DNA of 36,884 nt from JAFDVL01 sp043775925 (GTDB taxonomy: Bacteria; Acidobacteriota; Blastocatellia; RBC074): contig JAYVRW010000427.1 in assembly GCA_043775925.1 (NCBI GenBank), positions 1-36,884 on the forward strand. The letters run 5' to 3'. The stretch's first letter is position 1. Each line of letters begins with the position of its first letter. Positions 14,287 through 21,894 of the stretch are shown in pieces. Below the pieces are notes generated by a model. It was not told where the DNA came from and made no database searches. It was given only the letters and a program-made list of their open reading frames with translations. The translations under genes and the position numbers were made by a program.

Positions 14287-15135
14287 TTATTCTTTCTTTT
14301 CTTCATCCTTAGCACTGCGCTTGAATTCCTGAATCGCCGCCAGTTCCTTAGCACCAATCGCCTCTAATTTTTTCATCCAATCTTTTTTGTAAGGCTTCAG
14401 CGCAGCGACAATTGCTTCGGCGACAGCTAAATTCCGAAACCATTTATTATTCGCCGGAACAATGTGCCACGGAGCATCCTTCGTGCTGCATTTATTAATC
14501 GCGTCTTCATAAGCTTCCGTATAATCGTCCCACAACTCACGTTCCTTCCAATCACCAACTGACAGCTTCCAGAATTTTGTTTCATCCTGTTCGCGTTCCA
14601 GCAGGCGCTCTTCCTGTTCTTTTTTGCTGATGTGTAAATAAAATTTCAGCACGAGAGTATTGGAATCCACCAGCAATTGCTCGAAGGCGTTGATGTGCTC
14701 GAAATGTTTTTTCCAAACATTTTTTGGAGCCAATTCGTGAACGCGAACGACGAGTAATTCTTCGTAATGCGAGCGATTAAAAATGGTGATGTTTCCGCGT
14801 GCCGGAGTTTGTTGATGGACCCGCCATAAAAAATCCTGCGCCAATTCGTGCGAAGTTGGAACTTTGAAGGAAGCCACCTTGCAACTGATGGAATTGAGTG
14901 GCCCCATGACAACGCGAATCGTCCCGTCTTTACCCGAAGTATCGCGGCCTTGCAGAATGATCAGCACGCTCTGTTCACCTGCCGCATAAAGCAGTGATTG
15001 TAATTCGGTGAGTTCCGCACACAGCTTGGCGGTAGCGGCTTCGGCTTCTTCACGTGTCAGCCCCGCGTCGTAATCTGCCTCGAATTGTTTAAGCTTGATT
15101 TTCTTTTTTCCGGTAACTCGAAATGCGTATGACAT
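14287..15135 (-). CDS. ppk2: Polyphosphate kinase 2 family phosphotransferase
   Basis: PPK2 enzymes use polyphosphate to phosphorylate nucleotides (NDP to NTP, or AMP to ADP, depending on class). The 282-residue product carries the Walker A loop GRDTSGKDG at 63-71, the Walker B region FNRSHYEELLVVRVH (119-133) and the lid segment with KKEQEERLLEREQ. PWHIVPANNKWFRNLAVA is the conserved C-terminal stretch. Length suits the single-domain class I/III group; sequence alone does not separate the classes. It stands alone on the minus strand. Confidence 0.93.
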   Translation of the reverse strand: MSYAFRVTGKKKIKLKQFEADYDAGLTREEAEAATAKLCAELTELQSLLYAAGEQSVLIILQGRDTSGKDGTIRVVMGPLNSISCKVASFKVPTSHELAQDFLWRVHQQTPARGNITIFNRSHYEELLVVRVHELAPKNVWKKHFEHINAFEQLLVDSNTLVLKFYLHISKKEQEERLLEREQDETKFWKLSVGDWKERELWDDYTEAYEDAINKCSTKDAPWHIVPANNKWFRNLAVAEAIVAALKPYKKDWMKKLEAIGAKELAAIQEFKRSAKDEEKKE

Positions 15136-15462
15136 AATTGTTTCATGATAAGTCCCGATCTCGTATTAAGCAACGCCACTCAAATGAAGCGATCCGCCTT
15201 TTCCTAATGTAATAGTTATAAGGTGAATGACTCTTTCTTCAGCCAGGGAACCGGGCACATAATTATGCGTTGGCAACATTAATCAAATTTCGTTTTCGAC
15301 TTAGAACTGAAAATAGAACCACATTCGTAATTTATTAATTATGCCCGCACTCGCTTAGAAAGCAACCAAACAGGGCTGAGCCGATTTGATCTGAGAGAAT
15401 GATTAGGTGAACAAGTCAGTGAAAAAGATTTCGCTGGCTTGTTAATACACAGGTGCCTCCAC
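15136..15462. other. Intergenic region, nothing recognised
   Basis: About 330 bases lie between the start of PPK2 (minus) and the start of a small plus-strand gene. Promoters for both should be here. I saw no repeat of the families found elsewhere, no RNA gene and no clear promoter pair. Confidence 0.35.
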
Positions 15463-15846
15463 ATGGAACGTTACGAAGGGATAAATTCATTTCGAGTAAA
15501 TTGGTTTATTGAATGTTTGCAACATCTTCACCCTCAAGAAGTCAGACCCGTAAATTTGTTAGAACTTGACACGCATTTTCTTAAGTTTTTTTGCCTGCGG
15601 TTTGAAGGATTTCGTGACTATCATGAAGAAGAATGTGACGAAGCTCGTTGGCATGTTCTATTCTCTCTGGAAAAGATAGTAACCGAAAATACCTTTAAAG
15701 AAGTAGCCGTCTTAATTGCTGATGCCCTGGTTGTCGAGGCATATTTAGACAAGAAAGAGGCTCATTTTTTATGGTATGAGTTAATTCCTTTGATTATTCC
15801 AAAGTCCTTGAGGGATCGCATGCCGGACGCAGCCCCCCTGACCTAA
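15463..15846 (+). CDS. Small hypothetical protein
   Basis: A 127-residue frame starting MERYEGINSFRVNWFIECL. It was chosen at ATG 15463 with AGGTG seven bases upstream; a TTG eight codons earlier has no such site. It is mostly helical, with many charged residues (DYHEEECDEARWHVLFSLEK) and no membrane segment. I do not recognise a family. The stop overlaps the end of the convergent dienelactone-hydrolase gene by four bases. Codon use looks similar to neighbours, so it is probably real. Confidence 0.55.
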   Translation: MERYEGINSFRVNWFIECLQHLHPQEVRPVNLLELDTHFLKFFCLRFEGFRDYHEEECDEARWHVLFSLEKIVTENTFKEVAVLIADALVVEAYLDKKEAHFLWYELIPLIIPKSLRDRMPDAAPLT

Positions 15847-16706
15847 GTCTTGAGGTGTTTTGCAAACCATTCCTGCAATCGCTTCCATCCATCCTGCGCG
15901 TCATCTTTTTTGTAGCTTGGACGGTAATCAGCGTGGAAGCCATGTGTCGCTTCTGGATAAATAACAAATTCAGATTTGCTTTTTCCCTTGGCAAGTTCTG
16001 CTTTCATTTTTTCAATGGAATCTAATGGGATACCGCCGTCTTTTCCGGCATATAAACCAAGCACCGGAACCTTCAACGTCGCCGCAAAATCAATCGGATG
16101 TTTCGGTTGCAGTGGAGCAGCTTGTTGTCCTGGAACCAAACGCCCGTACCACGCGACGCCCGCTTTGACGTTGGGATTGTGGGCAGCATAGAGCCACGTA
16201 ATGCGCCCGCCCCAGCAGAATCCAGTGACTGCCAGTTTTTTTGTATTGCCCTTATTTTTGCCTGCCCACGCGACGGCGGCGTCGAGATCGGACATCACTT
16301 GTGCATCGGGAACTTTGCCGACAATTGGAAAAACATCTTTCATTTCAAGCTTTGAGACATTGCCCTGCCGCTGATACAACTCAACAGCAATCGCCAAATA
16401 ACCAAGCTTGGCAAAGCGGCGGCAGACATCCTTGATGTGTTCGTGGACGCCGAAAATTTCCTGTACGATTAAGACTGTCGGGAAATTTTTCCCCTTCGCG
16501 GGCATCGCACGATACGCAAGGACTTCAACATCTTTCGTGGGGATTTTGACTTCGCCCGCGAGGATGCCGTTGGTATCCGTAGTGATTAAGTCCTGCGCAT
16601 TGATCGGCTGGACGGCTAACGCAAAGCCCGTGCAAAGCGAAGTCGCCATAAAGCCGCGACGGGAAGTTTTCTTTTTGGGAAATAGAGAGTTTAAGTCTTC
16701 AAGCAT
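15843..16706 (-). CDS. Tat-exported dienelactone hydrolase family protein
   Basis: A 287-residue alpha/beta hydrolase with a twin-arginine signal (TSRRGFMAT at 14-22, then a hydrophobic stretch to about 37), so it should be exported folded. The catalytic triad of the dienelactone hydrolase family is visible: nucleophile Cys164 in GFCWGG, Asp223 in YAGKDGG and His255 in ATHGFHADYRPSY. I placed the start at ATG 16706, with AAGGA five bases upstream. A longer frame starts inside the adjacent repeat element and would hide the signal peptide. The substrate is unknown; many family members act on lactones or esters. Confidence 0.9.
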   Translation of the reverse strand: MLEDLNSLFPKKKTSRRGFMATSLCTGFALAVQPINAQDLITTDTNGILAGEVKIPTKDVEVLAYRAMPAKGKNFPTVLIVQEIFGVHEHIKDVCRRFAKLGYLAIAVELYQRQGNVSKLEMKDVFPIVGKVPDAQVMSDLDAAVAWAGKNKGNTKKLAVTGFCWGGRITWLYAAHNPNVKAGVAWYGRLVPGQQAAPLQPKHPIDFAATLKVPVLGLYAGKDGGIPLDSIEKMKAELAKGKSKSEFVIYPEATHGFHADYRPSYKKDDAQDGWKRLQEWFAKHLKT

Positions 16707-16720
16707 GGTAGTCCTTTCAG

Positions 16721-16834
16721 GAAAATCAAAAGGCAAATATCAAAAAGCAAAAGTAGCTTTGGAAGGAAACCGATTTTGAATTTCTTAAATCAAGTGCCGA
16801 CCTTTTGCCTTTTGATATTTGCCTTTTGATTTTA
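16721..16834 (-). repeat. AAAGGCAAATATCAAAA palindromic element, copy 1 (minus orientation)
   Basis: A 114-base element with terminal inverted arms (GAAAATCAAAAGGCAAATATC at the left end and its complement at the right, split here at 20 bases) and a conserved loop containing CTTGATTTAAGAAATTC on the minus strand. Its reverse complement matches 20503-20608 along the whole length. It fills the gap between two minus-strand hydrolase genes and overlaps the stop codon of the upstream one (16832-16834). Confidence 0.88.
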
Positions 16835-17713
16835 CGATTGTCTAATAAATCCACGCGCCCGTAACCAGTTTTCCAACAATTTTGACCACGTATTCAGCGC
16901 GTTGTCGTATGGTGCTAAGCCTACGCCATGTCTGCCGTGTTCGTAAATGTGCATTTCGTATGGCACTTTATTTTTGCGCAAAGCTTCGGCAAACAGCAAA
17001 CTATTTTCCACCGGAACTGCGCCATCATCCATTGTATGAAAAATAAATGTTGGCGGCGTCCTGGCCGTGACTTGTTTTTCATTCGACATTAACTCGGCGA
17101 GTTTCGGATCAGGATTTTCGCCGAGCAAATTTTTGCGCGAACCTTTGTGCGTGAAATCTTCGCGCATCGTGATGACCGGATAGCAGAGAATCGCTACGTC
17201 AGGCCGTGAACTCACGCGATCAATCGGATCAGCCGCGTTCGCCTCGCCATCGTCAAAATGTGTCGCCAGCGTCGCCGTCAAATGTCCGCCCGCCGACGAA
17301 CCCATAATACCAATGCGGTTCGGATCAATTTTCAATTCGCTGGCTTTGGAGCGTAAATAACGAATCGCCCGCGCCGCGTCCATCATCGGAGCTGGATGCT
17401 GATATGGCGCAATCCGATATTTCAGCACGGCTACCGTGACGCCAATACCATTCAAAAATTTCGCGTAATCATACCCTTCGTGATCGGCGAGTGCGCCATA
17501 TCCGCCGCCAGGACAGACGACTACCGCCGCGCCCGTCGCCAGATTTTGCGCCGGTTTATAAATCTGAATTGAAGGAATATCCGCCGGCACAGCGCCTTTT
17601 GCTAACGGCGCGCCATTTGGCCAGAGCGGAATTGGTTCAGGACGTTGTGTTTGAGCAAAAATTTCGGGCGTTAAAATCATGAACAAAGAAATTAGTAACA
17701 GAGCTTTGCGCAT
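16832..17713 (-). CDS. Secreted alpha/beta hydrolase (esterase, acetyl-xylan-esterase-like)
   Basis: A 293-residue exported hydrolase. The signal peptide is residues 1-20 (MRKALLLISLFMILTPEIFA). The oxyanion region is CPGGGY at 67-72, the nucleophile Ser140 sits in GSSAGG, and the probable acid and base lie in MDDGAVP and GRHGVGL. This is the pattern of BD-FAE/Axe-type esterases, which remove acyl groups from plant polysaccharides or act on small esters. Shine-Dalgarno AAAGG is eight bases from the ATG. It lies upstream of the dienelactone hydrolase on the same strand, separated by a palindromic repeat. Confidence 0.88.
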   Translation of the reverse strand: MRKALLLISLFMILTPEIFAQTQRPEPIPLWPNGAPLAKGAVPADIPSIQIYKPAQNLATGAAVVVCPGGGYGALADHEGYDYAKFLNGIGVTVAVLKYRIAPYQHPAPMMDAARAIRYLRSKASELKIDPNRIGIMGSSAGGHLTATLATHFDDGEANAADPIDRVSSRPDVAILCYPVITMREDFTHKGSRKNLLGENPDPKLAELMSNEKQVTARTPPTFIFHTMDDGAVPVENSLLFAEALRKNKVPYEMHIYEHGRHGVGLAPYDNALNTWSKLLENWLRARGFIRQS

Positions 17714-17797
17714 TGTGCTTTGACCTTTCGGGATTTGGATTTTGAAACGATTGTGCGAAGAGATTTATAGCGCAGCAGTAGTGCAGAGTGCAAAGCA

Positions 17798-17825
17798 AAA
17801 AGGCGATCTTTGCAGATCGCCTTTT
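17798..17825. terminator. Intrinsic terminator after the sigma/anti-sigma operon
   Basis: A perfect 12-base stem, AAAAGGCGATCT with AGATCGCCTTTT (17798-17809 and 17814-17825), surrounds a TTGC loop. On the minus strand it follows the secretin-domain gene and carries a terminal T run, closing that operon. Confidence 0.88.
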
Positions 17826-17850
17826 CAGTAGAAGTATATTTTTTACTACA

Positions 17851-18981
17851 CTATTTCATTTTTTTAGCACTAACGACAACAATCATTGCGCCATCGCTCA
17901 AGCCCATATTACCTGTTCCGACTACGACTAATCCGCCTTCACTTAAGCTCAGCTCAGTAGTTATTCCCACATCCTGATATTGAGTACCTCCGCTTAATTG
18001 AATAGGAATTCTCACTCCGATATTAAATTTTCCAATGCGAATAGCTTCTTTTCCCATATTATCAGCAGCAATCCTAACTTGCATCATTTTGCACTGTATA
18101 TTTGTCGGAGCATTACTTCCTGAAGTGGCGTATCCAACTCCGCTTGACTCGAAGCTGCCTCCATCATTCACTCGATTGATAAAAGTATTTACGAACCGAT
18201 AGTTTTTATACTTTAGTGTTGATTTGAGTTGAGTAATTACTGGCTCAATTTCTTTTGGGAATACCCCTACATTACTCGCTTCATCCGAAGCTGCAATCAG
18301 GTAAATCTGTATTTGAATACTCACAGGTGCAGCATCGGGTAGATCAAGCCGCTTGAGCGCTGATTCGATGGCTGCGATGTTTTCAGGAAAATCACGCACG
18401 GTAATTGTCTTGAGATTATTGTTAGGATCAATTCGTGCATTTGGTAGACCGCTGCCGAGTGCCATAATTGCGCCAGCGAGCATTCCTGCTTCTTTGTGCT
18501 TGATCTCAAATAACCTCACTTGAAATTTTTGCGGCTCTTCTTTTTTCTGATCATTAGTTGTCTGAACTGGCGGAGGCAAAATTGTTTCGACTTCCTGCAC
18601 AATGACTTGTAACTCTGCTTTCTTTGCTATGATGTCAGGATGTGTCGGATGATAATTGCGCAAGAGAAATAACAACTCTGTTTCTATTCGCACTCGTTTG
18701 ATAAGCAGGTCTCCGAAAGAATTTCCTAACGCATCCAGCGGAGCTTGTTTGTTAAGTAGCAATTTTTCGAGTTCGCGTTTAGTAACTTGTAACTCTGTTT
18801 TTTTGACTACGACTTCGGGCCAATCTTCTGAGAATTTTGTTTTTAACCCTGCCAGCTCTGATTCGATTTTCAATCGGTAAAGATTGAGCGATTTGTAAGC
18901 GGGAGTCTCTTTCAGATCATCGCCAAAAATCGTCAACGAGCCAAATAAAACAATAAAGACAATTAGGATAGTTTTTTTCAT
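17851..18981 (-). CDS. Secreted protein with a secretin N-terminal-like domain
   Basis: A 376-residue exported protein (signal peptide about 1-20). Residues 28-75 and 95-135 are an internal duplication: each has an 'IExEL...L...(W/H)P..V/IxxKKxELQV' pattern, like the coiled segments of Wzc/GumC-type proteins. Then VRLFEIKHKEAGMLAGAIMA and IDPNNNLKTITVRDFPENIAAIESAL form a typical secretin N-domain (about 153-215). The C-terminal part (220-376) is beta-rich but lacks a secretin pore signature, so it is not a full secretin. It is the last gene of an operon with an ECF sigma and an anti-sigma factor (14-base gap) and may be the envelope component of that signalling unit. Confidence 0.8.
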   Translation of the reverse strand: MKKTILIVFIVLFGSLTIFGDDLKETPAYKSLNLYRLKIESELAGLKTKFSEDWPEVVVKKTELQVTKRELEKLLLNKQAPLDALGNSFGDLLIKRVRIETELLFLLRNYHPTHPDIIAKKAELQVIVQEVETILPPPVQTTNDQKKEEPQKFQVRLFEIKHKEAGMLAGAIMALGSGLPNARIDPNNNLKTITVRDFPENIAAIESALKRLDLPDAAPVSIQIQIYLIAASDEASNVGVFPKEIEPVITQLKSTLKYKNYRFVNTFINRVNDGGSFESSGVGYATSGSNAPTNIQCKMMQVRIAADNMGKEAIRIGKFNIGVRIPIQLSGGTQYQDVGITTELSLSEGGLVVVGTGNMGLSDGAMIVVVSAKKMK

Positions 18982-18995
18982 AAAAGATTACTCCA

Positions 18996-19805
18996 TTATT
19001 TATGATCTGCCTGCGTATTCGTTGGTTCTTGCGGCATCAGCCAGATAATTTTGATGTTTGGGTCTGCCGTCTGAATTTCCATTCTGAGCATTTCAGGTTC
19101 AGGAAGGTTTTCTGCTACGTTTCCAGCCTGCGGAGCGGGCGTCAGCATGTAGCCTAGGGCGTCAGCCCTAGGAACATTGGTTGAAAATTTATTAGCCGCG
19201 TTAGCGGCGACAGATTTTTCATTGAAGGCGTTATCAGTAGCTATCGCCCTTTCAGGGCTTGTTTGATATTCACTGTCTTTCCCGGGGTTGCGCTCGCGTG
19301 CGCTCGCTTCACCCTGGGCTATTGAATTACGCCCGCTTCGGGGCTTAGGAATTTGTTGTCGCGTGACAGGGCGTCGCTTAAATTTAGCAGATACCGGGAA
19401 AATAAAATTTGTGTTTTGATCAATCGCCTCACTGAACTCTGGAACTTTGACGACTATGTTTTCGGCGGGAATACGTTGGTAAATCACAATTCCACTGCTC
19501 AAAACTATCATTGCAAACGATGCTGCAAATGCAGTTTTCCAATTCAACACTGGAGTTATCAAATCCGAAATCCTGGGACGCGCGATTTTTTCCAGCACAG
19601 CGCTACGAATTTGAAAAAAATCTGCTTCATCAAATTCTGGTAGCGCGAAGGAATGCAGCAATGATTGGCTCGCCTGAAATTCTTTCGCAACGCAACGGCA
19701 TGAATCGCAAGCTTCTAAATGCTTCATTATGGGTTGCATTTCATCAATCTCTAAATCTGCTTTGACAAATAACGGGATAAGTTGTGCAGCTTTTTTACAG
19801 TTCAT
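18996..19805 (-). CDS. Transmembrane zinc-finger anti-sigma factor with a repeat-derived insert
   Basis: A 269-residue anti-sigma factor of the zf-HC2 type. Cys3, His29, Cys33 and Cys36 (HLEACDSC) form the zinc-binding head that holds the sigma factor. A membrane helix lies at about 90-110 (TAFAASFAMIVLSSGIVIY). Its ATG overlaps the stop of the sigma gene (ATGA), with AAGGAGGT upstream inside that gene. Residues about 154-227 are encoded by a palindromic DNA repeat inserted in frame and are rich in Ala, Asn, Ser and Glu. The rest looks normal, so the protein is probably functional with a long periplasmic linker. Confidence 0.92.
   Translation of the reverse strand: MNCKKAAQLIPLFVKADLEIDEMQPIMKHLEACDSCRCVAKEFQASQSLLHSFALPEFDEADFFQIRSAVLEKIARPRISDLITPVLNWKTAFAASFAMIVLSSGIVIYQRIPAENIVVKVPEFSEAIDQNTNFIFPVSAKFKRRPVTRQQIPKPRSGRNSIAQGEASARERNPGKDSEYQTSPERAIATDNAFNEKSVAANAANKFSTNVPRADALGYMLTPAPQAGNVAENLPEPEMLRMEIQTADPNIKIIWLMPQEPTNTQADHK
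19126..19345. repeat. Composite palindromic repeat inside the anti-sigma gene
   Basis: Several nested palindromes follow one another: CCTAGGGC/GCCCTAGG (19154-19173), GCCGC/GCGGC (19196-19209), GCCCT/AGGGC (19247-19259), and CCCGGGGTTGCGC/GCGCTCGCTTCACCCTGGGC around 19282-19320. Such GC-rich repeat units are known from interspersed repeats in planctomycete-like and acidobacterial genomes. Here the unit sits within coding sequence without breaking the frame. Confidence 0.75.
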
Positions 19806-20437
19806 GATTGGCGCTGACCTCCTTTTAAAAAGCGGTCGCGGTACACCTTGATTTTGGTGCGAGCCGTGCTGATTTGTGAGCGTACCGTAGTCGGCGAAGA
19901 GCCTAAGATTTGTGCGACTTCTTCGGTTGTTAATCCTTCCAAATCTCTCAGAACAATGACGGCACGTTCTTTTTCAGTCAAGGTTGACAAGGCTTTTATC
20001 ACGATAGCTTGCTGTTCTACTTTGATGGCGGCGTCTTCAGAATTGTCATGGCTGATTAATTCCGGCAAATGTCCGGCCTCGATTTCAGCTTCAAAGGACG
20101 AATGATAGTTCTTACGTTTACGCGCCGCATCTCTGCAAACATTGATGATGATGCGATAGAGCCAGCCAGAAAATTCCTGCTGTGCATCGTACTTATGTAA
20201 ATGTTTGTAAAGTCGCAAAAACACTTCCTGCGCCGCATCGCGTGCGTCTTCGCGGTTGCCAAGCATCCGCCAGGCCGTAGCCATGACGCGCTGTTGATGC
20301 GCAATCATAATTTGATCGAAGGCAACGGCATCGCCGCTGCGAGCGCGTTCAATGATGATGTCAAGTTGTGTTTTCTGACGACTGCTCTGAGAAGATTGAT
20401 CCATCACAAGAGCGATGTCGGCAATGTTGCTGCTCAT
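19802..20437 (-). CDS. ECF-family RNA polymerase sigma factor
   Basis: A 211-residue extracytoplasmic-function sigma factor. Region 2 (about 45-110) contains DARDAAQEVFLRLYKHLHKY and FSGWLYRIIINVCRDAARK; region 4 (about 150-205) contains LTEKERAVIVLRDLEGLTTEEVAQIL then SSPTTVRSQISTARTKIK, the -35 recognition helix. I start it at ATG 20437, which has GGAGG nine bases upstream; a longer frame begins inside the repeat at 20503-20608 and is unlikely. It overlaps the anti-sigma gene by four bases and heads a three-gene operon. Autoregulation is likely by family rule but no promoter was proven. Confidence 0.95.
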   Translation of the reverse strand: MSSNIADIALVMDQSSQSSRQKTQLDIIIERARSGDAVAFDQIMIAHQQRVMATAWRMLGNREDARDAAQEVFLRLYKHLHKYDAQQEFSGWLYRIIINVCRDAARKRKNYHSSFEAEIEAGHLPELISHDNSEDAAIKVEQQAIVIKALSTLTEKERAVIVLRDLEGLTTEEVAQILGSSPTTVRSQISTARTKIKVYRDRFLKGGQRQS

Positions 20438-20502
20438 CTTTTTCAACCTCCATCTTGCTCTGTCATTGAATACTACTTTGGTTAGGGGGAAAACGTTGAA
20501 GA

Positions 20503-20608
20503 GAAAATCAAATGGCAAAAGAGCGGTACTTGATTTAAGAAATTCAAAAATGGCTTCCTTCCAAAATTACTTTTGCTCTTTGATATTTGCCTTTTGATTT
20601 TTGATTTC
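20503..20608 (+). repeat. AAAGGCAAATATCAAAA palindromic element, copy 2
   Basis: About 106 bases closely matching the reverse complement of 16721-16834, including the loop segments ACTTGATTTAAGAAATTC and CTTCCTTCCAAA. It lies between the sigma-factor gene and the uracil-DNA glycosylase gene. The last 14 or so codons and the stop of the glycosylase gene (20567-20569) lie inside it. Confidence 0.88.
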
Positions 20609-21184
20609 TCCCCCTAATGTCTTGAAATCTTCCAATTGTTGCTCAAGCGTCCGCACTGTAATCAATACCTGCGGGCTTGGATGATATAACGGCACAAGTT
20701 TTCGTTTGTTCCAATCTAAGATTTTTGCAGCGGATTCTTTCAGCGTAAATTCGTGCGGCGCAATGATTTTCAGTGCATCCAATGCAACCGCTCCCAATGT
20801 AGCGATAATCGGCGGATTGATGACTTCAATCGTGCGCCGCAAAAAATCCGAACAGTTACGAATTTCAGTTTTCGTTGGTTTGTCATTCGCGCCGCTCGGT
20901 TTGCGCGGAGAGCAAAGCACCGTATTCGTAATAAAAATTTCTTCCCGCCTGAGATTGATCGAGGCCAGCAATTTTTCAAACGTCGCACCCGAAGCGTCCC
21001 CGTGAAATGGAATCCGCGTTCGATCTGCGCCATTGCGTCCCGGAGCTTCCGCGATGAACATAACTTTCGGCGTGAGTGAGCCATTTAACTTGCTGAGTAC
21101 AGCTTTGCGTTCGCACATTCTTTCGCACGTATTGCAGGCAGCAGCTTCGGCTTCGAGTTTAGAAAATTGGGCGGATTGTTTCAT
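20567..21184 (-). CDS. Family 4 uracil-DNA glycosylase (iron-sulfur type)
   Basis: It removes uracil from DNA to start base-excision repair. The 205-residue product has the family 4 pattern: Fe-S ligands Cys17, Cys20, Cys91 and Cys111; motif A region FIAEAPGRNGADRTRIPFHG (43-62); ITNTVLCSPRKPSG (85-98); LYHPS near 166-170 as the second catalytic motif. Four extra residues after GEAPG differ from the usual G-E-D-G spacing, so activity range is uncertain. The C-terminal GEIKNQKANIKEQK is translated from a palindromic repeat element and is not part of the fold. Confidence 0.88.
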   Translation of the reverse strand: MKQSAQFSKLEAEAAACNTCERMCERKAVLSKLNGSLTPKVMFIAEAPGRNGADRTRIPFHGDASGATFEKLLASINLRREEIFITNTVLCSPRKPSGANDKPTKTEIRNCSDFLRRTIEVINPPIIATLGAVALDALKIIAPHEFTLKESAAKILDWNKRKLVPLYHPSPQVLITVRTLEQQLEDFKTLGGEIKNQKANIKEQK

Positions 21185-21259
21185 TTCTCACTACAAGTTA
21201 GAATGCTTTTTGCCGAATCGCAATATCCCGAAAAATTCCGATAACAGAGAGGTTCATCA

Positions 21260-21709
21260 ATGGCGCTACAAGATAAAGAAAAACAGGAATACGACAGCTA
21301 CGAAAGTATGCTCAATCAACCATTGGAACAAATCAACAAGAAGCGTGGAGCAGGTGGGACTTCGGGCGGTGTCGGGACGTTTTTGATTGGTTTGGCGATG
21401 GCGATTGCGGGCGGGTATCTCTTCCTGCAAAACGTGAATGTCTACACTTCGCCGTGGATAATTTATGGCTACAACGGATTTGGGATGTCGCTGTTTCCGT
21501 TGCTGGCAGGGATCGGGATACTGTTTTTCAATGGCAAATCGAAGGTCGGATGGCTGCTGACCTTTGCCGGCGCGATTATTATCTTCGTCGGCATCATCGC
21601 TAACCTGAATGTTTATTTTCAAAATCAGAGCTTGTTCAATGTCCTGACGATCCTTGTTTTATTGGTCGGCGGGCTTGGATTACTGGCGCGATCACTGAAA
21701 GAAAAGTGA
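21260..21709 (+). CDS. Small four-helix membrane protein of unknown function
   Basis: A 149-residue protein with a charged N-terminal tail (1-35, MALQDKEKQEYDSYESMLNQ) and four predicted membrane helices at about 36-57, 74-91, 96-116 and 125-144. Gly-rich stretches occur within the helices. ATG 21260 has GAGAGG seven bases upstream. I do not recognise a family. It lies ahead of the ABC exporter gene in the same direction but is separated by a 170-base palindrome, so co-transcription is uncertain. Confidence 0.75.
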   Translation: MALQDKEKQEYDSYESMLNQPLEQINKKRGAGGTSGGVGTFLIGLAMAIAGGYLFLQNVNVYTSPWIIYGYNGFGMSLFPLLAGIGILFFNGKSKVGWLLTFAGAIIIFVGIIANLNVYFQNQSLFNVLTILVLLVGGLGLLARSLKEK

Positions 21710-21717
21710 AGGATGTA

Positions 21718-21886
21718 GCCGCGAATTCGCGCGAATTTTGCGCAAATTATTTTTGACAGGATTGACAAGATTTACTGCAAGATTATCAGGAAACGATTCT
21801 TACCAAAAAATTCTTGTTAATCTTGAAAAAAATCCTGTCAATCTTGTCTGGTCTTAATTCGCGCAAAATTCGCGTTAATTCGCGGC
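21718..21886. repeat. Nested 169-base palindrome upstream of the ABC exporter
   Basis: Outer arms GCCGCGAATTCGCGCGAATT (from 21718) and its near-complement ending at 21886 enclose inner arms of the GACAGGATTGACAAGATT type (21755-21772 and 21833-21849). The inner family matches 14206-14283. The structure spans the gap from nine bases after the membrane-protein stop to nine bases before the ABC exporter ATG. Confidence 0.85.
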
Positions 21887-21894
21887 AAAAAAAT

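Noticed and set aside
20438..20518. 27-codon N-terminal extension of the ECF sigma factor
   Set aside because: It starts inside the palindromic repeat with the same codons (MPFDF) as an extension of the dienelactone hydrolase. A proper Shine-Dalgarno supports the start at 20437.
14206..21886. Insertion sequences at the repeat sites
   Set aside because: No transposase gene or target-site duplication was found. The elements are short and non-coding.
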